Made by a program: the position numbers and the translations under genes. DNA of 64,000 nucleotides from Linnemannia elongata (taxonomy: Eukaryota; Mortierellomycota; Mortierellomycetes; Mortierellales; Mortierellaceae), in the NCBI GenBank assembly GCA_036320915.1, contig JAXBDG010000013.1, positions 2,046,001 to 2,110,000 on the forward strand, in the 5' to 3' direction. The notes below the pieces were generated by a model that was given only the letters and a program-made list of their open reading frames with translations, had not been told where the DNA came from and made no database searches. Within the stretch, counting starts at the first letter, position 1; every line of letters begins with the position of its first letter. This document shows positions 1 through 12,200 of this stretch, one piece after another.

Positions 1-357
1 CTACCGCAACTGCGATATCTATTGCCAAATAGGACGCCTTTCAATTCTCCGCTTGTGCGCCACACCCACCCTTTTTTTTTTTACTCCCACTCTACTCTTG
101 GATAGGGGAAGTAACAAAAAAAAAAGGACATAGATTCGACGTAAGATTTCGTCTCTTTATTTTTCAACAGTGAGTGGGGGTCATGTGTGTGTATGTGTTG
201 TTGTTGTTGTAATTGTTGTTTGTTTATAAGGAACAAGGCCAAAAAAAAAAGGGAAGGACGGAGGAGGAGGGAGTTGTTTTTGAAAGTGTAAGGGGAGAGG
301 GGAATGGGGAACAATAAAAAAAACAGATCAAGTAGCAAAGGAAGGTATTGATACTGC

Positions 358-1997
358 TTAGAAGAGAGTAACGTAACCGAACTTGTCGTTGTATCCCTTG
401 GTGTCCCACTTGCTCTTGGCCAACAAAGCATCGACCTTCTCGGCGATCTCAGGGCGAGACTTGAGAACATCATCGACCTATTGATTAGAGGAAATGGGAT
501 AAACGCGCCGTTGTTAAAAAAAAGCTGAGTTAGGCAAAGGATGAACTCAGTTGTTGTAGGTGAGGTGTTTAGAGATCCTTGATTTGAATAGCTCCTGCGC
601 GTCGATTCTGCTCCCAACCTGGCTGCCGATTGATCTTAATACTGAAAAGCCGTGCCTGGTCCTCCATGAGAACAAGGCGTTCAGAAACCTCATTATGACG
701 TCTAGCCAAGATCAGGCGCGACCCGAGTCTCCCTCACATCCTGCGGTCCTGGGTACAGTCAAATATGTCAAAAAAGAACTGTGTCATCCTGGCTTTTGAT
801 CCTGTCAAGTGCTATCCCTTAGAAACGACCATCCAACTCGTCATCCTGAAAAAGAAAGTTGTAGTGGTGCCAACGACTCTGAGGTGAGAACAGGCTTCAA
901 AAGACGTCAGATACGTACGGTGAGCTCATCAATGGGGCGGGAGGTCTCGATGTTCTTCAAGGTGGCCTGGAGATCAGCGAGCTCAGACTCAACCTTGGTG
1001 GCGGTGAACTTGGCGCGCTCAAGCTAATTGATTATTCAAAAGGATGCAATGAAAGGATATGAATGAGAGGAGGGTCCAAAATGACGTGCTGTAAGAGACA
1101 AAGGCTTTGGATAGGGTTGGCGTTCCTGGAATGCACGCCAGGCGGTTGGCGGGTCCAGTTGATAGCAAGGAGGTGGAAGAAGGATGATTATCCCACTACA
1201 TTATCGTGTCCTGTTCCTGAATACGTCCTGTTCCTGAAATTTGATCAATTGCGCAAAAATAAGGCGTCCGAGCGTCCGTTGGGCGTGATCGGGTGGTTCA
1301 GGAAAAGGGAAGCGGGACGATGATGGTGACAACAGTCTTTTCTTTTTTCTCTCCATTGTTGCTGCATTGTTGGTCGAGTATTGTGAGGAGCGAGAGGGTG
1401 TGTGAGCGAGATCGGGTAGTTCAGGAAAGGTAGAGGGAGGGATGCGGTTGACGTTGATGGCGACAGCGATCGTTTTCGTGTATTGCCGCATTGTTGAAGG
1501 AATTGGTCGAGTGCATTGAGAAAGTAAGGGAAAGGTGTATGTATATGTGCGTGCAAATAGAAGGTGTGCAGTTGATTGATCGGGTGTGCTGTTGTTGATT
1601 GTATGCGCAAGGGGTCGATGGTTTGCTGCATGCGTGCAGCATCGAACTGGTGCCTGAACAATCCTGGATCGAAAAAAAAACTAGAATATAAACGTACAGC
1701 CTTGGCCTCAACGGCCTCAATAGACTTGATCTGAGCCTTGACATCATAAGTCGAGGGCTTGAAAGCCTTGTGGGCCTTCTCGACCTCGTCGATGATCGCC
1801 TGGTTCTTGAGGACCTTGCGGTAATGAGCAAAGTCGACGGCTGTCTTCTGGTCCTGGAGATCAGACAACACACGACGGGCCTCCTCGTTGCGCTTGCGGA
1901 AAGCGCCCAAGGCGGCGACAGTCTCGGTCTTAAGACCAAGGGAAGTCGACAGCTTGGTCCAGTCGATGTGGGTGGCGGCGGCCTTGACAGCAGACAT
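358..1997 (-). CDS. ATP7: Mitochondrial F1Fo-ATP synthase subunit d (peripheral stalk)
   Basis: Model: complement(join(358..477, 919..1023, 1698..1997)), 174 aa, phase 0 at both junctions. Subunit d is part of the peripheral stalk that holds the F1 head against the rotating Fo motor on the matrix side of the inner membrane. The N-terminus ([20 protein letters not shown]), the segment with [16 protein letters not shown] and the C-terminal [14 protein letters not shown] match the fungal ATP7 family in order, and the length is the family's usual one. Donors read GTACGT and acceptors TTAG and ATAG. The introns are long for this window (674 and 441 nt), so there is nearly twice as much intron as coding sequence. 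The start at 1997 is the first ATG that gives the conserved N-terminus; the open frame running upstream of it is untranslated leader. It lies tail-to-head with the GATA gene, whose stop is 261 nt upstream. The 3' flank (61-357) is A- and GT-rich and shows nothing else. Confidence 0.93.
1287..1525. repeat. Imperfect tandem duplication inside ATP7 intron 1
   Basis: Two diverged copies of about 100-115 bp lie side by side within the first intron. Copy 1 begins at 1287 and copy 2 at 1410, both with GATCGGGT-GTTCAGGAAA. Both then run through a GATGGYGACA block and end in TTGGTCGAGT followed by a GTGAG/TTGAG-like stretch. A smaller doublet of GTCCTGTTCCTGAA lies just before, at 1206-1239. No open frame or known element is recognisable. 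Confidence 0.6.
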
Positions 1998-2257
1998 GAT
2001 GAATTTAAGAGAGAAGGGTGGAGTGGGGAGATGAAGAAAGAAGATGAAAAAGACGATCGTTTTTGTCCTTACTCTGTCTCGCTCTCGTTCTCTGATACAC
2101 TTCCAGGCCAAGGGCGGCAGGAGGAGGTAGGCACAGAAGGGAATCCGATCAAAACAAATCGTGTCTACAGCACATGCGATCACACCCAGTCTCATTTAAC
2201 ATTCTGATACGTCAACTTTTTTTCTTCAAATTTTTGGTGGCGTGTCAATTAAAGGAG

Positions 2258-5200
2258 CTAGGATTTCTTGAGGCCTGACTTCATACCAGCGCCAGCGACG
2301 GGGATCTCGGTGGTCAACCATTGCTCCAGCAACGGCTTCACCGGGGGACCACCGCCATCAAGCCGCTCCCTAAACCGGAACACCATCGAGCTCTCATTCT
2401 TGTCCGGGTTCAGCAGCTCCTTGTCAAACCTGACATATTATTGTTCAAAAGGAGTAACTGTGGTTAACACTTGTTGCAAAATGAAATCGATGTGAGCAAC
2501 AACCATGCCAATACAAAGGAGACTTACCGAGAGAGGTGTTGTCGAAGAATGGCTTTCATAACAATCATGCTTTCACCGTCACCGACATCAATCACTTGGA
2601 ACTCGGTCCCTTCAATCCCTTCCTTGTACACATCAATCTCCGCCCGCTCGCCGCCATGAATCAGCTTGATCTGAAAATGGTTCTCAAACAGAACCACAGC
2701 ACAGTTCGGATAGGTGTAGTACGCGTTGTTCGGTCCAAACGCAATCGAAATGGTCGGAAAATGGAGCGGGAACGTCGCAGTGTTGTTGGTGTACAGGTTT
2801 TTAGTCGCATACAACGCAAGTCCATCATCTGCCAAGTGTGCCGTTGCCACTGCCGCCGCATGAGTCACATGGTACTTGGGCACAGCACCCGCATACGTCC
2901 TGAGCAACTCTAGCTTGGCTCCAGCTGTAGTAGCAGTCGATACCGTCGGCTTTACAACTGAAGCCGGGGATGTTGCGCTTGTGGCTGTTGACCCTGTTGC
3001 TGCTGCAGTCGCCTTTGCCTTGGGGGTCTTTGGTGTCGCTGCGGCCTTTGTACCCGTAGCTTTGGCGGTCGTTGACTTTGCGGTCGTTGCTTTTGCAGAC
3101 GCAGTTGCTACCGGCTTGGTCGTCGTAGAAGCTGAGATCGATGTAGGAGCAGCGACAGTGGGGCTTGCAGTCGCAGATGAACTGACGCTGGTAGGCGTCT
3201 CCTGAGATGAAGGTGAGCCGAGACTCGACTGAGTGGATCCCTCTGTCTTGACTGTCGGTAGCTGTCCAGCCTTCGCATCCAGTGCTTTGCTCTTGTCTTT
3301 CTCTGCTTCCTTTGCACCAGAACTCTCTTTCGCGCCGTCCTTGTTCTGATCGCTCTCAGCTTTGGTGACAGGGTCCTGTGTTTTGTCATCAGATTTGGCA
3401 GTATCTTTGTCACCATCTTTGCCCTTCTCCTTGACGGCATCCTTGCCCTTGTCCTTCTCTTTCTCCTTGACCTTCTCCTTGGTGGCCCTCTCCTTGGGCT
3501 TAGGCTTGGGCTTCTCCTTGTCTTTCTTTGCACTCGACTTTCCTGATTGCTTCTCGCCAAGCTGATTGATAGGAACCAACTTAGGTCCGGGCGAACCTGA
3601 CAATCCCGCTATACAAACGACGATAAGAAGATGGCATCAGACGCTAAATCATCAACTCTACGCACTTTTAGGCCTATCACGTTCCATGCAACCAACTTAC
3701 CTTTGCTGGCACTCCGCTTCTTTCCAGTCTTGGTCTCTGCCTTGTCGCCCTCGACCGATCGTACAGCATCGCTCGCACTCGAATCCTCAGATGCACACGA
3801 ATCCTTTTTCCTTGACCCAGCAACTGACTTCTTGCTCTCAACCTTGGCCTCCGGGTCAACAATCTCGCCAGATCCCGTGGTTGACAAGCCGTGATGCATC
3901 CGTGCGGCCGCCTCTGCAGTTGTCGTCAAGGAAGAGGATCCAGTTGAAGCTGCACTAACAGGAGCAGGTATCACTACGGACATCGTCGGAGGTGTTACCA
4001 CCGCTGGTGCCGTAACTGTTGGTTTGGCGACCGGCGTTGCCTTTTCAGAAGGATCCTCGAGGATCTTGCCATGCTTCCACTTGACTCCGCAGGCGTTGCA
4101 AAGAGTTCCTGGGCCTTTGGGGCCTCGCCTCCACATCGGTGTTGACACACTGTCACAGTAACTGCACTTTTTCTGGTTTGACGACGAAACTGTTGCCGCT
4201 GCTGCTGTTACCGGCGTGGGTGCTGGCGCTGGTGCTGGAGTCTTCTTTACCGGTGCAAGAGGTTTGCTGACTACTGCCTCTTCCAGTCCTGCCTTGGCCT
4301 TTTTTGCCTTCATGATTGCTATTTGCGATTCCGCCTATTTATATAAAGCAACAGAATTGTCAGTTCTCTTCATCAAATCCACTGATCCACGCGGAATGAT
4401 CTACAGACTGATAGTTAATGCACACACACTTACAGAAAGCTCTGATTTCCTCTTCGAGGGCTGCAAACTGGTCAGTGGCACAACTCTGTTGTCGGGCAGT
4501 TTCTTCAAGCCCATGGGGTGAAGTTGTTCATCCGGAAAGTCGACAGGGAGCTTGTACTGGACGTAGTGTCGAGGGGGTATATGCTTCAGCTTGTCCATCA
4601 TGAAGCGATAGGTTGCCGCCGAGTCATTAATCGATTGTGTGAGTCCTGTCCACAACTCGGTCGTCGCCTGCAAGATAACCATTGTTGTCGCCTGACCAGG
4701 TCCTGGAACCAGCGGTGGTATCGCACCAGCTGCTCCTGCCATTCCTCCACGAGCCTCCTCCATTGTCGGAAGGAAGAATGATGCTGAAATCTTGCCTGGT
4801 ACCTCCCCATCCGGCGGCGTTCGCTCCAGCGAAGTCTCATGTGGGAACAACCACCGCACGTTAGGGTTCTCCTTGAATTCGAACGCCACTTGATGCCTCG
4901 GCCGCTGCGCCCGTGGTGCCAGTGCCTTTCCCTTGGTACTCGGAGCTGTCGGCGTTGCTGGGGAAGATGTCTGTGATGTAGAAATACTCTTTTCCTGGGC
5001 TTCGGTCTTAACCTGCGCCAACACTGTCGGCTCCTCCTCCTTAATTGCTGACGCCGCAGTCGTGGGTGATTGGGTTAATTCCTTTGAAAGACTCACAGGT
5101 AGTCTGCTGTTACTGCTGCTTCCTCCAATGTTGGTGTCAATATCCATCGGCGTAGGCCCCAATGACTCTGGAATAGCTCCCGCTGCAGCCGCCTCGGCGG

Positions 5201-5863
5201 CCATGTTGGCTGTCCTTGCCATGATCAACTCAATAACGCGTTCTGGCGCAGGCGACCCGCCCAAAACAACAGGAGGCGGGGTGGCAGCTGGCGAGTTGGT
5301 CAATTGATCTGTAGATGTAGGGGTTGTCGTGCCAGTGTTGGGTGCTGTGCTGGGAGTCGAAACCGGAACAACTGGCTGTGGTGGGTTGTGGATGTTGAAG
5401 AACTTTGTGTCGAGAAACATGTGAGGTCCGATGCAGACGGTGCAGATTCCTGCCGGTGTCAACTCTGAAGCAAACTTTTTCCCTCCTGGTCCCCGTGCGG
5501 GCGGTTCTGGAATGAAGCGAGTAAAGGCTGTATGTGTCCAGGAATGCCGTGACTGAACCAACGTCGCCCTCAGAAGTGCACTAAACACACCGTGAGATCA
5601 AAAAGAGAGAAAGAGATGTTAGTAGAGGGGAACACGGGGAATCGTCTAGTGCTAGTATGATCCAAAGATGCGGCGATTGTTTTCAATGATGTATAGACTC
5701 ACCTGTCGGCGATGCTCATGGTGGGCACACTGTCCTCTGGATCTGGTTGCAGTAAAGTTGGAAAGACGACTCTTGGTTTCCTGGAGGCCTCTGCTGCAAG
5801 GCGTCGCCTCTGTGACGAGGACGACCCTCCTGTTGACGTCTTCTGGGAAGGGGTTGTTGCCAT
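2258..5863 (-). CDS. GATA-type zinc finger protein, 1064 aa, probable chromatin or transcription factor
   Basis: Model: complement(join(2258..2429, 2528..3608, 3701..4334, 4434..5580, 5703..5863)); all junctions agree in phase. One GATA-type finger lies near residues 493-518 with spacing C-X2-C-X18-C-X2-C (CSYC...LCNAC), the 18-residue-loop class found in plant GATA factors and in fungal white-collar proteins. Upstream (about 45-430) is a conserved-looking segment with TVCIGPHMFLDTKFFNIHNPP-like sequence and a long Pro/Ser/Ala-rich linker. Downstream of the finger are a Lys/Glu/Asp-rich charged tract (about 660-730), a Thr/Ala low-complexity stretch, and a globular-looking C-terminal domain (about 870-1050, with FGPNNAYYTYPNCAVVLF). 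The N- and C-terminal parts suggest a dedicated family, but I cannot name it. Nuclear location is inferred from the finger and the basic tracts. The start at 5863 is the ATG that splices in frame (phase 2) to exon 2. Confidence 0.8.
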
Positions 5864-6465
5864 GGTGATATGCTCTTGGATTGGCCAGTGGATTGCTCCT
5901 TAGTCCTCTTTGCCGTTGGACCAGTGTGTGTGTGTGCCTTTGCCTTTGCCTGATTTCTGCTGCTCAGTCGTGTTCGCGATGCGGTGGGTATGTTGAGTGG
6001 AGTCGTGACAGCGCGGTGAGTTTGTTGTCCTTGTTCCAAGTCCAGTCCAGAGTTGATCCTAAATGAATGGGCACGCAAAGCATGTTGGGAGGTCAGCTCG
6101 CCTTGCTGTTGACATTCACAAATGTCTAAAGATTGATCAGGACATACATAGTTTGCTGTGGGCATTGTCCTGGTCATGATTATTACCGACAGCAAGCTTA
6201 GTGGTTTTCGTTGTTGTGATCGGCCAAAAATAAAATGGAGAAACGAGGGAGCGCAGCGTGTGTCCTGCTGTCCTGTATGATTGTTACTGCGCTATGAATG
6301 GTTGATGCGCACGCTAGTGTCTATTGTTGAGGATGTTGGACGGGAAGGACGAATGGACAAAGAGTAAAGTGGAAAGAGCAAAAAAAAAAAAAAAAAAAGT
6401 TTGAAAGGCACAAGAGAGGCGAAAAAGGGAAAAAAAAACGTTCAGTGCTGCACTGGGTTTCATTT

Positions 6466-6467
<2 letters not shown>

Positions 6468-6514
<47 letters not shown>
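6468..6514. repeat. Poly(dT) tract of 47 bases
   Basis: An uninterrupted run of 47 T on the plus strand. Read on the minus strand it is a poly(A) tract beginning about 25 nt after the stop of the ABHD12-like gene, directly after an ATTAAATAAA sequence that could serve as its polyadenylation signal. A shorter A run sits at about 6380-6398. Homopolymer length may be affected by assembly error. Confidence 0.85.
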
Positions 6515-6516
<2 letters not shown>

Positions 6517-6538
6517 TTAATGGACAGATTGTATTTCA

Positions 6539-8647
6539 TCATTCGACAACCTCGGGCACGTCTGACTGTTGGACATACCGATCTCGACACAACATCTTGG
6601 CCAGGTCCTGCTGCTCAATTAGCCTCTCCCTCTTCTTCTTCATCTCCTTCTGACTCATCGTTGTCCTCCTCCTCGTCCTCGCTCCTTCATCAACATCATC
6701 CTCGACCGGGTCCCAGTTGTCCACTTTGAACGATGGTCTCCGCGCCTGCCGCCAATTCTCAACTGTTGTCAGGAATGTGCCCAGAACCTCCTTGGCAATC
6801 GCAAAATCCATGCAGTTGCTATGGCCAGCGTACTGGACCGTCAGGAATCCAATCTGGTACTCCTGATTATACTCCAGCGACCCTTCCCGTGGGAAATCCA
6901 GCTGAACTGTATGGCAAGGTCCGCATCCTAATCCATGTCCACTAGCCTGTTCGAATTCTTCCTTTAGCGACACCAGTTCTTCCGAAGGTTCATAGAGCGT
7001 CGATGTCGGTGATGTTGCAAAGTGACTATTGTAACCGCTAGTTTCCTCACTTCCCAGTCCAGAGTCGCTGCCAATGGATGATGGGCGAGACTCTTGGAGT
7101 AGTGCCGATTCCTTCAAAACGCCGTCGTAAAGCTCGTCATCGTCTTCTTTGAGCGCAGATCGCTGTAAAAGTGTCTGCTCGAGCAAACCACCGTCCCGAC
7201 CAGTTGTGTGACTTTGCTGAAAGGTTAGCTCCAAACCTGCCCTCGCCATCTCGTCCTCTGCTGATGCTGCCTCTCCTGCTTCAGTCACCGTCATCTCCTT
7301 GTTGTTGGTCTGAAGTCGACGTGCTGTCAAGGCGGTGTGGAAGAGCGTATGAGAGTTGGAGATGAGCACGTCGGCGTCTTCGTCTCCGTGGATCAGCAAG
7401 AGAGGCGACTGGATCGTTTCAACAGCCCGTACAGTCTCAAATCGGTCCATGAGTCTCAGCTTGAAGTGATTAAGCAAAAACGGGAAGCGTGTAAATGGTT
7501 GGATAATGGGTATTTTCCGGTAGGCGGTCATCATGTCAGGCATAGATGTGAATGCGGCATCGAGGATCAGGGCCAGAGGTGAGACCTGCTGCTCCTCCAG
7601 ATGCAGACAGAGGTTGGTGGCGATTCCTGAGCCGAGTGAGTGTCCATAGATAACAACCTTTTCGCAAGCAATGCGACGAGTCAGCCAACCCCAGGCTGCG
7701 ATAGCGTCCAACTTGAAGCCAGCTTCTGAAGGGAATCCATCCGAGTCTCCGTATCCTCTGCAATCAATCGTGATGATGTGTGCCGTCGGCATCGACTCCT
7801 GAATTCCCTTATATGTTGTAATCCTTGTCGAAGTACCGCGATCACCTAGAACAATGTGGATATATGCATTGTGGATTTAGTTTTAGCACTTCAGGTAAGA
7901 ACAGTAAAAGATGATAAGGATCCACATAGTAACGCTGTATAAACGGTGTCGTTGACGTACCGACTTGACCGTGGAAATAGAGGACGACTTTGTCTGCAGC
8001 AGCTAGAGCCTCTTCGAAAATGGCGTCTGTAGCAGCATTGACTTTGTCAGAGGTGGTATATGCCTCCTCGTTGGTTTGGGGTCGAGACGAGGAGGATTCG
8101 TTGGCGCGGATCTGTTCGAGTATCGTCCCGTGTGTTTCCTTTGGAAGAAGGTGCCATGCGCCCAACCGAAGTCCGTCTGGAGTCGATATCCTTATATTGC
8201 GTGTTGTGAACGCTATTTTATAGATTGTGAACGAGGGTATGTGCGATTAGCTCAAGTTCTGCCGTGAAAGAAACGGGATTGGTTTATCGTGAGAAAGGGG
8301 GACGTACGTGTGAGGGTGTATGCTTCGGGGGTGAGGAGTCTTGCCGGGTTCTGGAGTCGCAGCCAGTGGGCAAAGACAAGATATGCTTGTGTCCATGGGA
8401 CAAAGAGAAGGATAGCTAGTGAAGTCTGAAAAACCATGAAGTAGTGGCGACGCAGGGAGGCGTAGTTTGTTAGTGACGAGGAGTAGTGAGATCACCTTTC
8501 TTGCAGCTGCATAGCAGAGTTGCGGCGTATGTATGTTAATTCATTCCAAATGCGTCGTTGGTATTTGGTTACCAGGTAGGCGATGAGGAGCAGGACCACC
8601 CCGAGGATGGCCAGCACCAATGCGGTTGCTAGTAGGTTGAGGATCAT
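6539..8647 (-). CDS. ABHD12-like alpha/beta hydrolase (membrane-anchored lysophospholipase/monoacylglycerol lipase family)
   Basis: Certain exons: complement(join(6539..7845, 7961..8212, 8308..8425)). They encode a serine hydrolase fold with the nucleophile elbow GHSLGSG, the acid in LIHGDEDADV and the catalytic His in YAGHSNCMDF. ABHD12 enzymes hydrolyse lysophosphatidylserine and monoacylglycerols at ER-type membranes. A serine-rich insert before the catalytic His makes this protein longer than animal ABHD12. The 5' end is unclear. An ATG at 8647 opens a frame with a hydrophobic anchor (LATALVLAILGVVLLLIAYL) in the same frame as the certain part, where a second hydrophobic helix (SLAILLFVPWTQAYLVFAHW) follows. 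A single TGA at 8492-8494 interrupts it. It could be removed by an in-phase 147-nt intron (8426..8572, GTAACC donor; 583 aa total). Otherwise translation may begin at the ATG at 8437 (562 aa), or the TGA is a real lesion. The 3' end lies close to a poly(A) tract. Confidence 0.82.
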
Positions 8648-8760
8648 GAATTGTCGATCAGAGTTTTCTCTCTTTTTTTTTTGTTGTTGTTGTTGTTGTG
8701 GTGCTGGTATGCGTGTGTGTCTGTTGTGTATATGTTGTTATATAAGAGAGGCAGAGGAGG

Positions 8761-8770
8761 AAAGAGAGAG

Positions 8771-8803
<33 letters not shown>

Positions 8804-8846
8804 GAAAGAGAGAGGGAGAGCGAGAGAGAGAGAGGGGAGAGAGTGG
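8761..8846. repeat. Purine (GA/GAAA) microsatellite in the spacer upstream of the ABHD12-like gene
   Basis: About 85 nt of nearly pure GA/GAAA/GGGA repeats on the plus strand, in the 5' flank of the ABHD12-like gene. The surrounding 8650-9200 spacer holds no supported gene. Confidence 0.8.
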
Positions 8847-9202
8847 GGTTGTTTGTTTATTAGTGTGTGTTTGAAGAGAAAGGAAGGAGAAGAAGGGAGA
8901 AAAAAAAAAAGCTTTGGACTCTTCTGCTCGAAGCTTCAAGAGCTACTAGAGAGAAAGCAGTGAAGAAACGGATTCACGTTCACAAGACCGTTTCACGTAC
9001 TCCAAAGAAAGAGGATGGCTTGAGCGCACTTGCTTGATTCCTGCTTCTACCTACCCCTTGCTGATTACTCCCGTTTTGTCATCACACGCGCGGCTAAAGT
9101 AGAGTGCATCGTCGTCGTCATGACAGCGATAGCAAATATTTACTTGCGTACAGAGACCATTAGCAAAACAAACTTCATCTACTAACAACAACCTAACTAA
9201 AA

Positions 9203-12200
9203 CTAGAGGCGTGCACGACCTGCAAGAATCTCCTGGTTCTCAGGCTCGCCAAAGGGCAAGTACCGTCCCTGGGGGGTCCACCAGTACATCCGCTCCTTGA
9301 TCTTCTGCAAATCAAACCCTTCTTTCTTCAACTCAACCTTCTTGTTCTTGAACGTCCCTGTCGTCTCCAGTTCCTGTTCACAGATACGAATGAACCGAGG
9401 GACCGCATATGAAGGCAGGCTCTTACCCACATATCCACTCAATCTCAAAACAAAATCCGCTAATGCCGCCTCATTTACTAAAGCAATAGCTCCAGTTCCT
9501 GTAGGAGGCTGGATAATCGAATCCTTTAAGACCAGAGCCGCCATACCCGCACGACCATCCTGTCCAGGGACCGAGACTCCATAGACAGTACACGATGCCA
9601 CACCCTCAACACGGCCCATCGAATCCGCGATCTCTGCAGTCGACACATTCTCACCCTTCCACCGATAAGTGTCACCGGCTCGATCGGCAAAATACCAATA
9701 CTGGTCCGTGGTCTTATACAACAGATCGCCTGTTCGCATGTAAACATCATCCTTGACGAGCACATTCTGCACCAGCTTTGCTTGCGACATCTTGGGCTGG
9801 TTGAAGTATCCGACATAGCGAGTGTGGTGTGTCTTGTTGTCGGCCATCGTCAGCAGCTCGCCAATCTCGTTCGGTCCACACTCGATGCAGAATCCTGTGT
9901 TTTTGTCGCGAATCAACTCCTCAGTGTCAAAATCCACCTTCACCAACTTGAATCCCGGTTGCAGCGCCCTATTCGTCCATTGGAGATATGAAATTAGTTG
10001 AGCCGCTTTGCCTCCAAGGACATTTTCACCTACAGTTCATCCAACAACAATAAAAAAATGCAACACGCTGCTACATACCTGACGATAGGTCCACGGAAGC
10101 CAACAGCCCCTTGATCTCTCTTACTCCTGGCGATGTTCAACAAAGCTCCAGTACCTATTCATAACAACAGTTATTGTTTACGGTAGTTAGCATTACATTT
10201 CAATTGCTTCACTCTCTTCATTTCGCCCACATACACACACAAGACATATACTATCTTTCTCATTACCTTCACTCATGGTGTAATATTCAAAGACAGTTGG
10301 GATGTTGAAACGCTCCTGGAACTTGCCCCAAACGTCAGGACGCATACCGTTTCCAAACGCCATCTTGACCTTGTGCTTCTTGTCCAGAGGGCTCTCAGGC
10401 GCGTTCAACAAGTATCTGCACAGCTCTCCAATGTACTAGTCAGCAAGACAGCGTGGATACGAACTAGTTAGTACCGTTCTTTTGAAGCCTGAAAGAAAGA
10501 CAAAACAGAGCAGCATGTACCTGGAAGTGAGTGACGTCGTAAGCGATGCAGTCTTTCCAAAAGTTGGTGACCGAAAACTTGCGAGCCAACACAACTGTGC
10601 TTCCCGTCATGAAACTCTGACCCACTCCGATGATGGCTAAATTGGATAAAATAAAAAAAAACATGTTAGACCTCCTCCTTCTTGCACCAAAAACGACAGA
10701 AAAAATGGATCACGTCTCGCCCGATGGAACGTACATCCGGCAGAGTGGTAGAGTGGGAGAGTGATGTAGACATTGTCCCCGGGCTTGATTTGGCACAGAT
10801 GTCCCCAAGACGTCGATGCCACTAGAGAATAAAAAGAAATGCCTGTTGGTTAGAATTCATTCGCATGCAATTGGGGTAAGTCTTACATGATCTCCTCACA
10901 AACTTTGACGCTGATACTCACTGGTGCATCGCCCATGATCCATAACGGCGGCTTTGGGGAATCCTGTGGTTCCACTGGTATAGATAAGCGCCGCGGGATC
11001 CTTCATGTCAATATGCTTACGAATACTCCTAGGGAATCCCTCGGCGCTCAAGTGCTGCCACTCAACATAATCAAAGAACGAAGGCGTCTCAATTGCCTGC
11101 CGAGCATCCTCCGACAATTGGTTATAATACTGTCCCAGGACCTGCTGCTTGGGCGTGACAGTGTAGAGGTCATATCCCAGATCCTTGATGGCGTGAAGGG
11201 ACTCTTGGATGGCAGGGGCCAATTCGTAGTCGAAGACAAGCAGCTTGGCATCGGCGACCTTGAGCGAATGCAGGAGGACGGGTCCTGTAATCTGGTTGTT
11301 GATGAAGGCGGGAACGACGGCCAGCTTGAGGAGCGAGAGCCAGGTTATCATGAAAACAGGCGAGTTGTGAAGCATCATGGCGACACGGTCTCCGGCCTTG
11401 ACACCCTTGGCCACAAACCAATGGGCCTAATCGAACACGAAAGAGACAATCATGCATGCAAGTAATTAAAGTTTTTGTTAGTTTGCTTTGATAACGTATG
11501 GTGGGAAAGAAATATATCATGACTCTGCAGCATTCGTTGCTAAGACGGCGTAGCCTACCATTCGGTTCGATGCTACCAAGACCAAGGAGTAAGTAGTTCG
11601 AGAAGGATAATAGAGGTGTATGTACAAGAGCAAGTAAGTAAGTAAGTGAATGTATGCACTCAAAGAGACACCAACAAAAACAAATAAAATTCGATCCGAG
11701 CCGGGAAGGGACGGTGGGAAAGTTCAATCCTGCTCGAACACATTTAAGAAATTAACAGCATCCATCCCTGGTTGCTGCCTTGTTATATCTTGATTCACAA
11801 CGTTAAGGTAATCATCGATGAAAACATACCCATCTCGAGATCGCGCCAGGTGTAAGAAGTGCCTTCGAAGCTCAGAGCGACAGCATTGGGGCGGGTGTGT
11901 GCCTGGTCCTCGAAGCGGTTGTAGAGACTGCAGTCCTGATCACGAATGCTCTGCTCGAACCTGTTTACACAAAGAAATGTTGAGAGCCATAGAGAGGGTC
12001 AGTCTGTTCTGTGTTGTTTTTTTGTTCTTATCGTGTTTCTTATTCAGGATTACAGGGTCTAGTAGCACAGGCAGAGGAGGAAGAGTCCTACTCAAATCAC
12101 TCAAATAGAATCTGGGTTCTTTCTCCACAAGACATAAAAAATCATATTCACATCAAGTTTTTCCACAAACACTCTCACACTCCTTTCAGCTTCTTATCCC

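Noticed and set aside
1245..2195. 316-codon open frame overlapping ATP7
   Set aside because: It is exon 1 of ATP7 read through intron 1 and the leader; the outer parts show no conservation.
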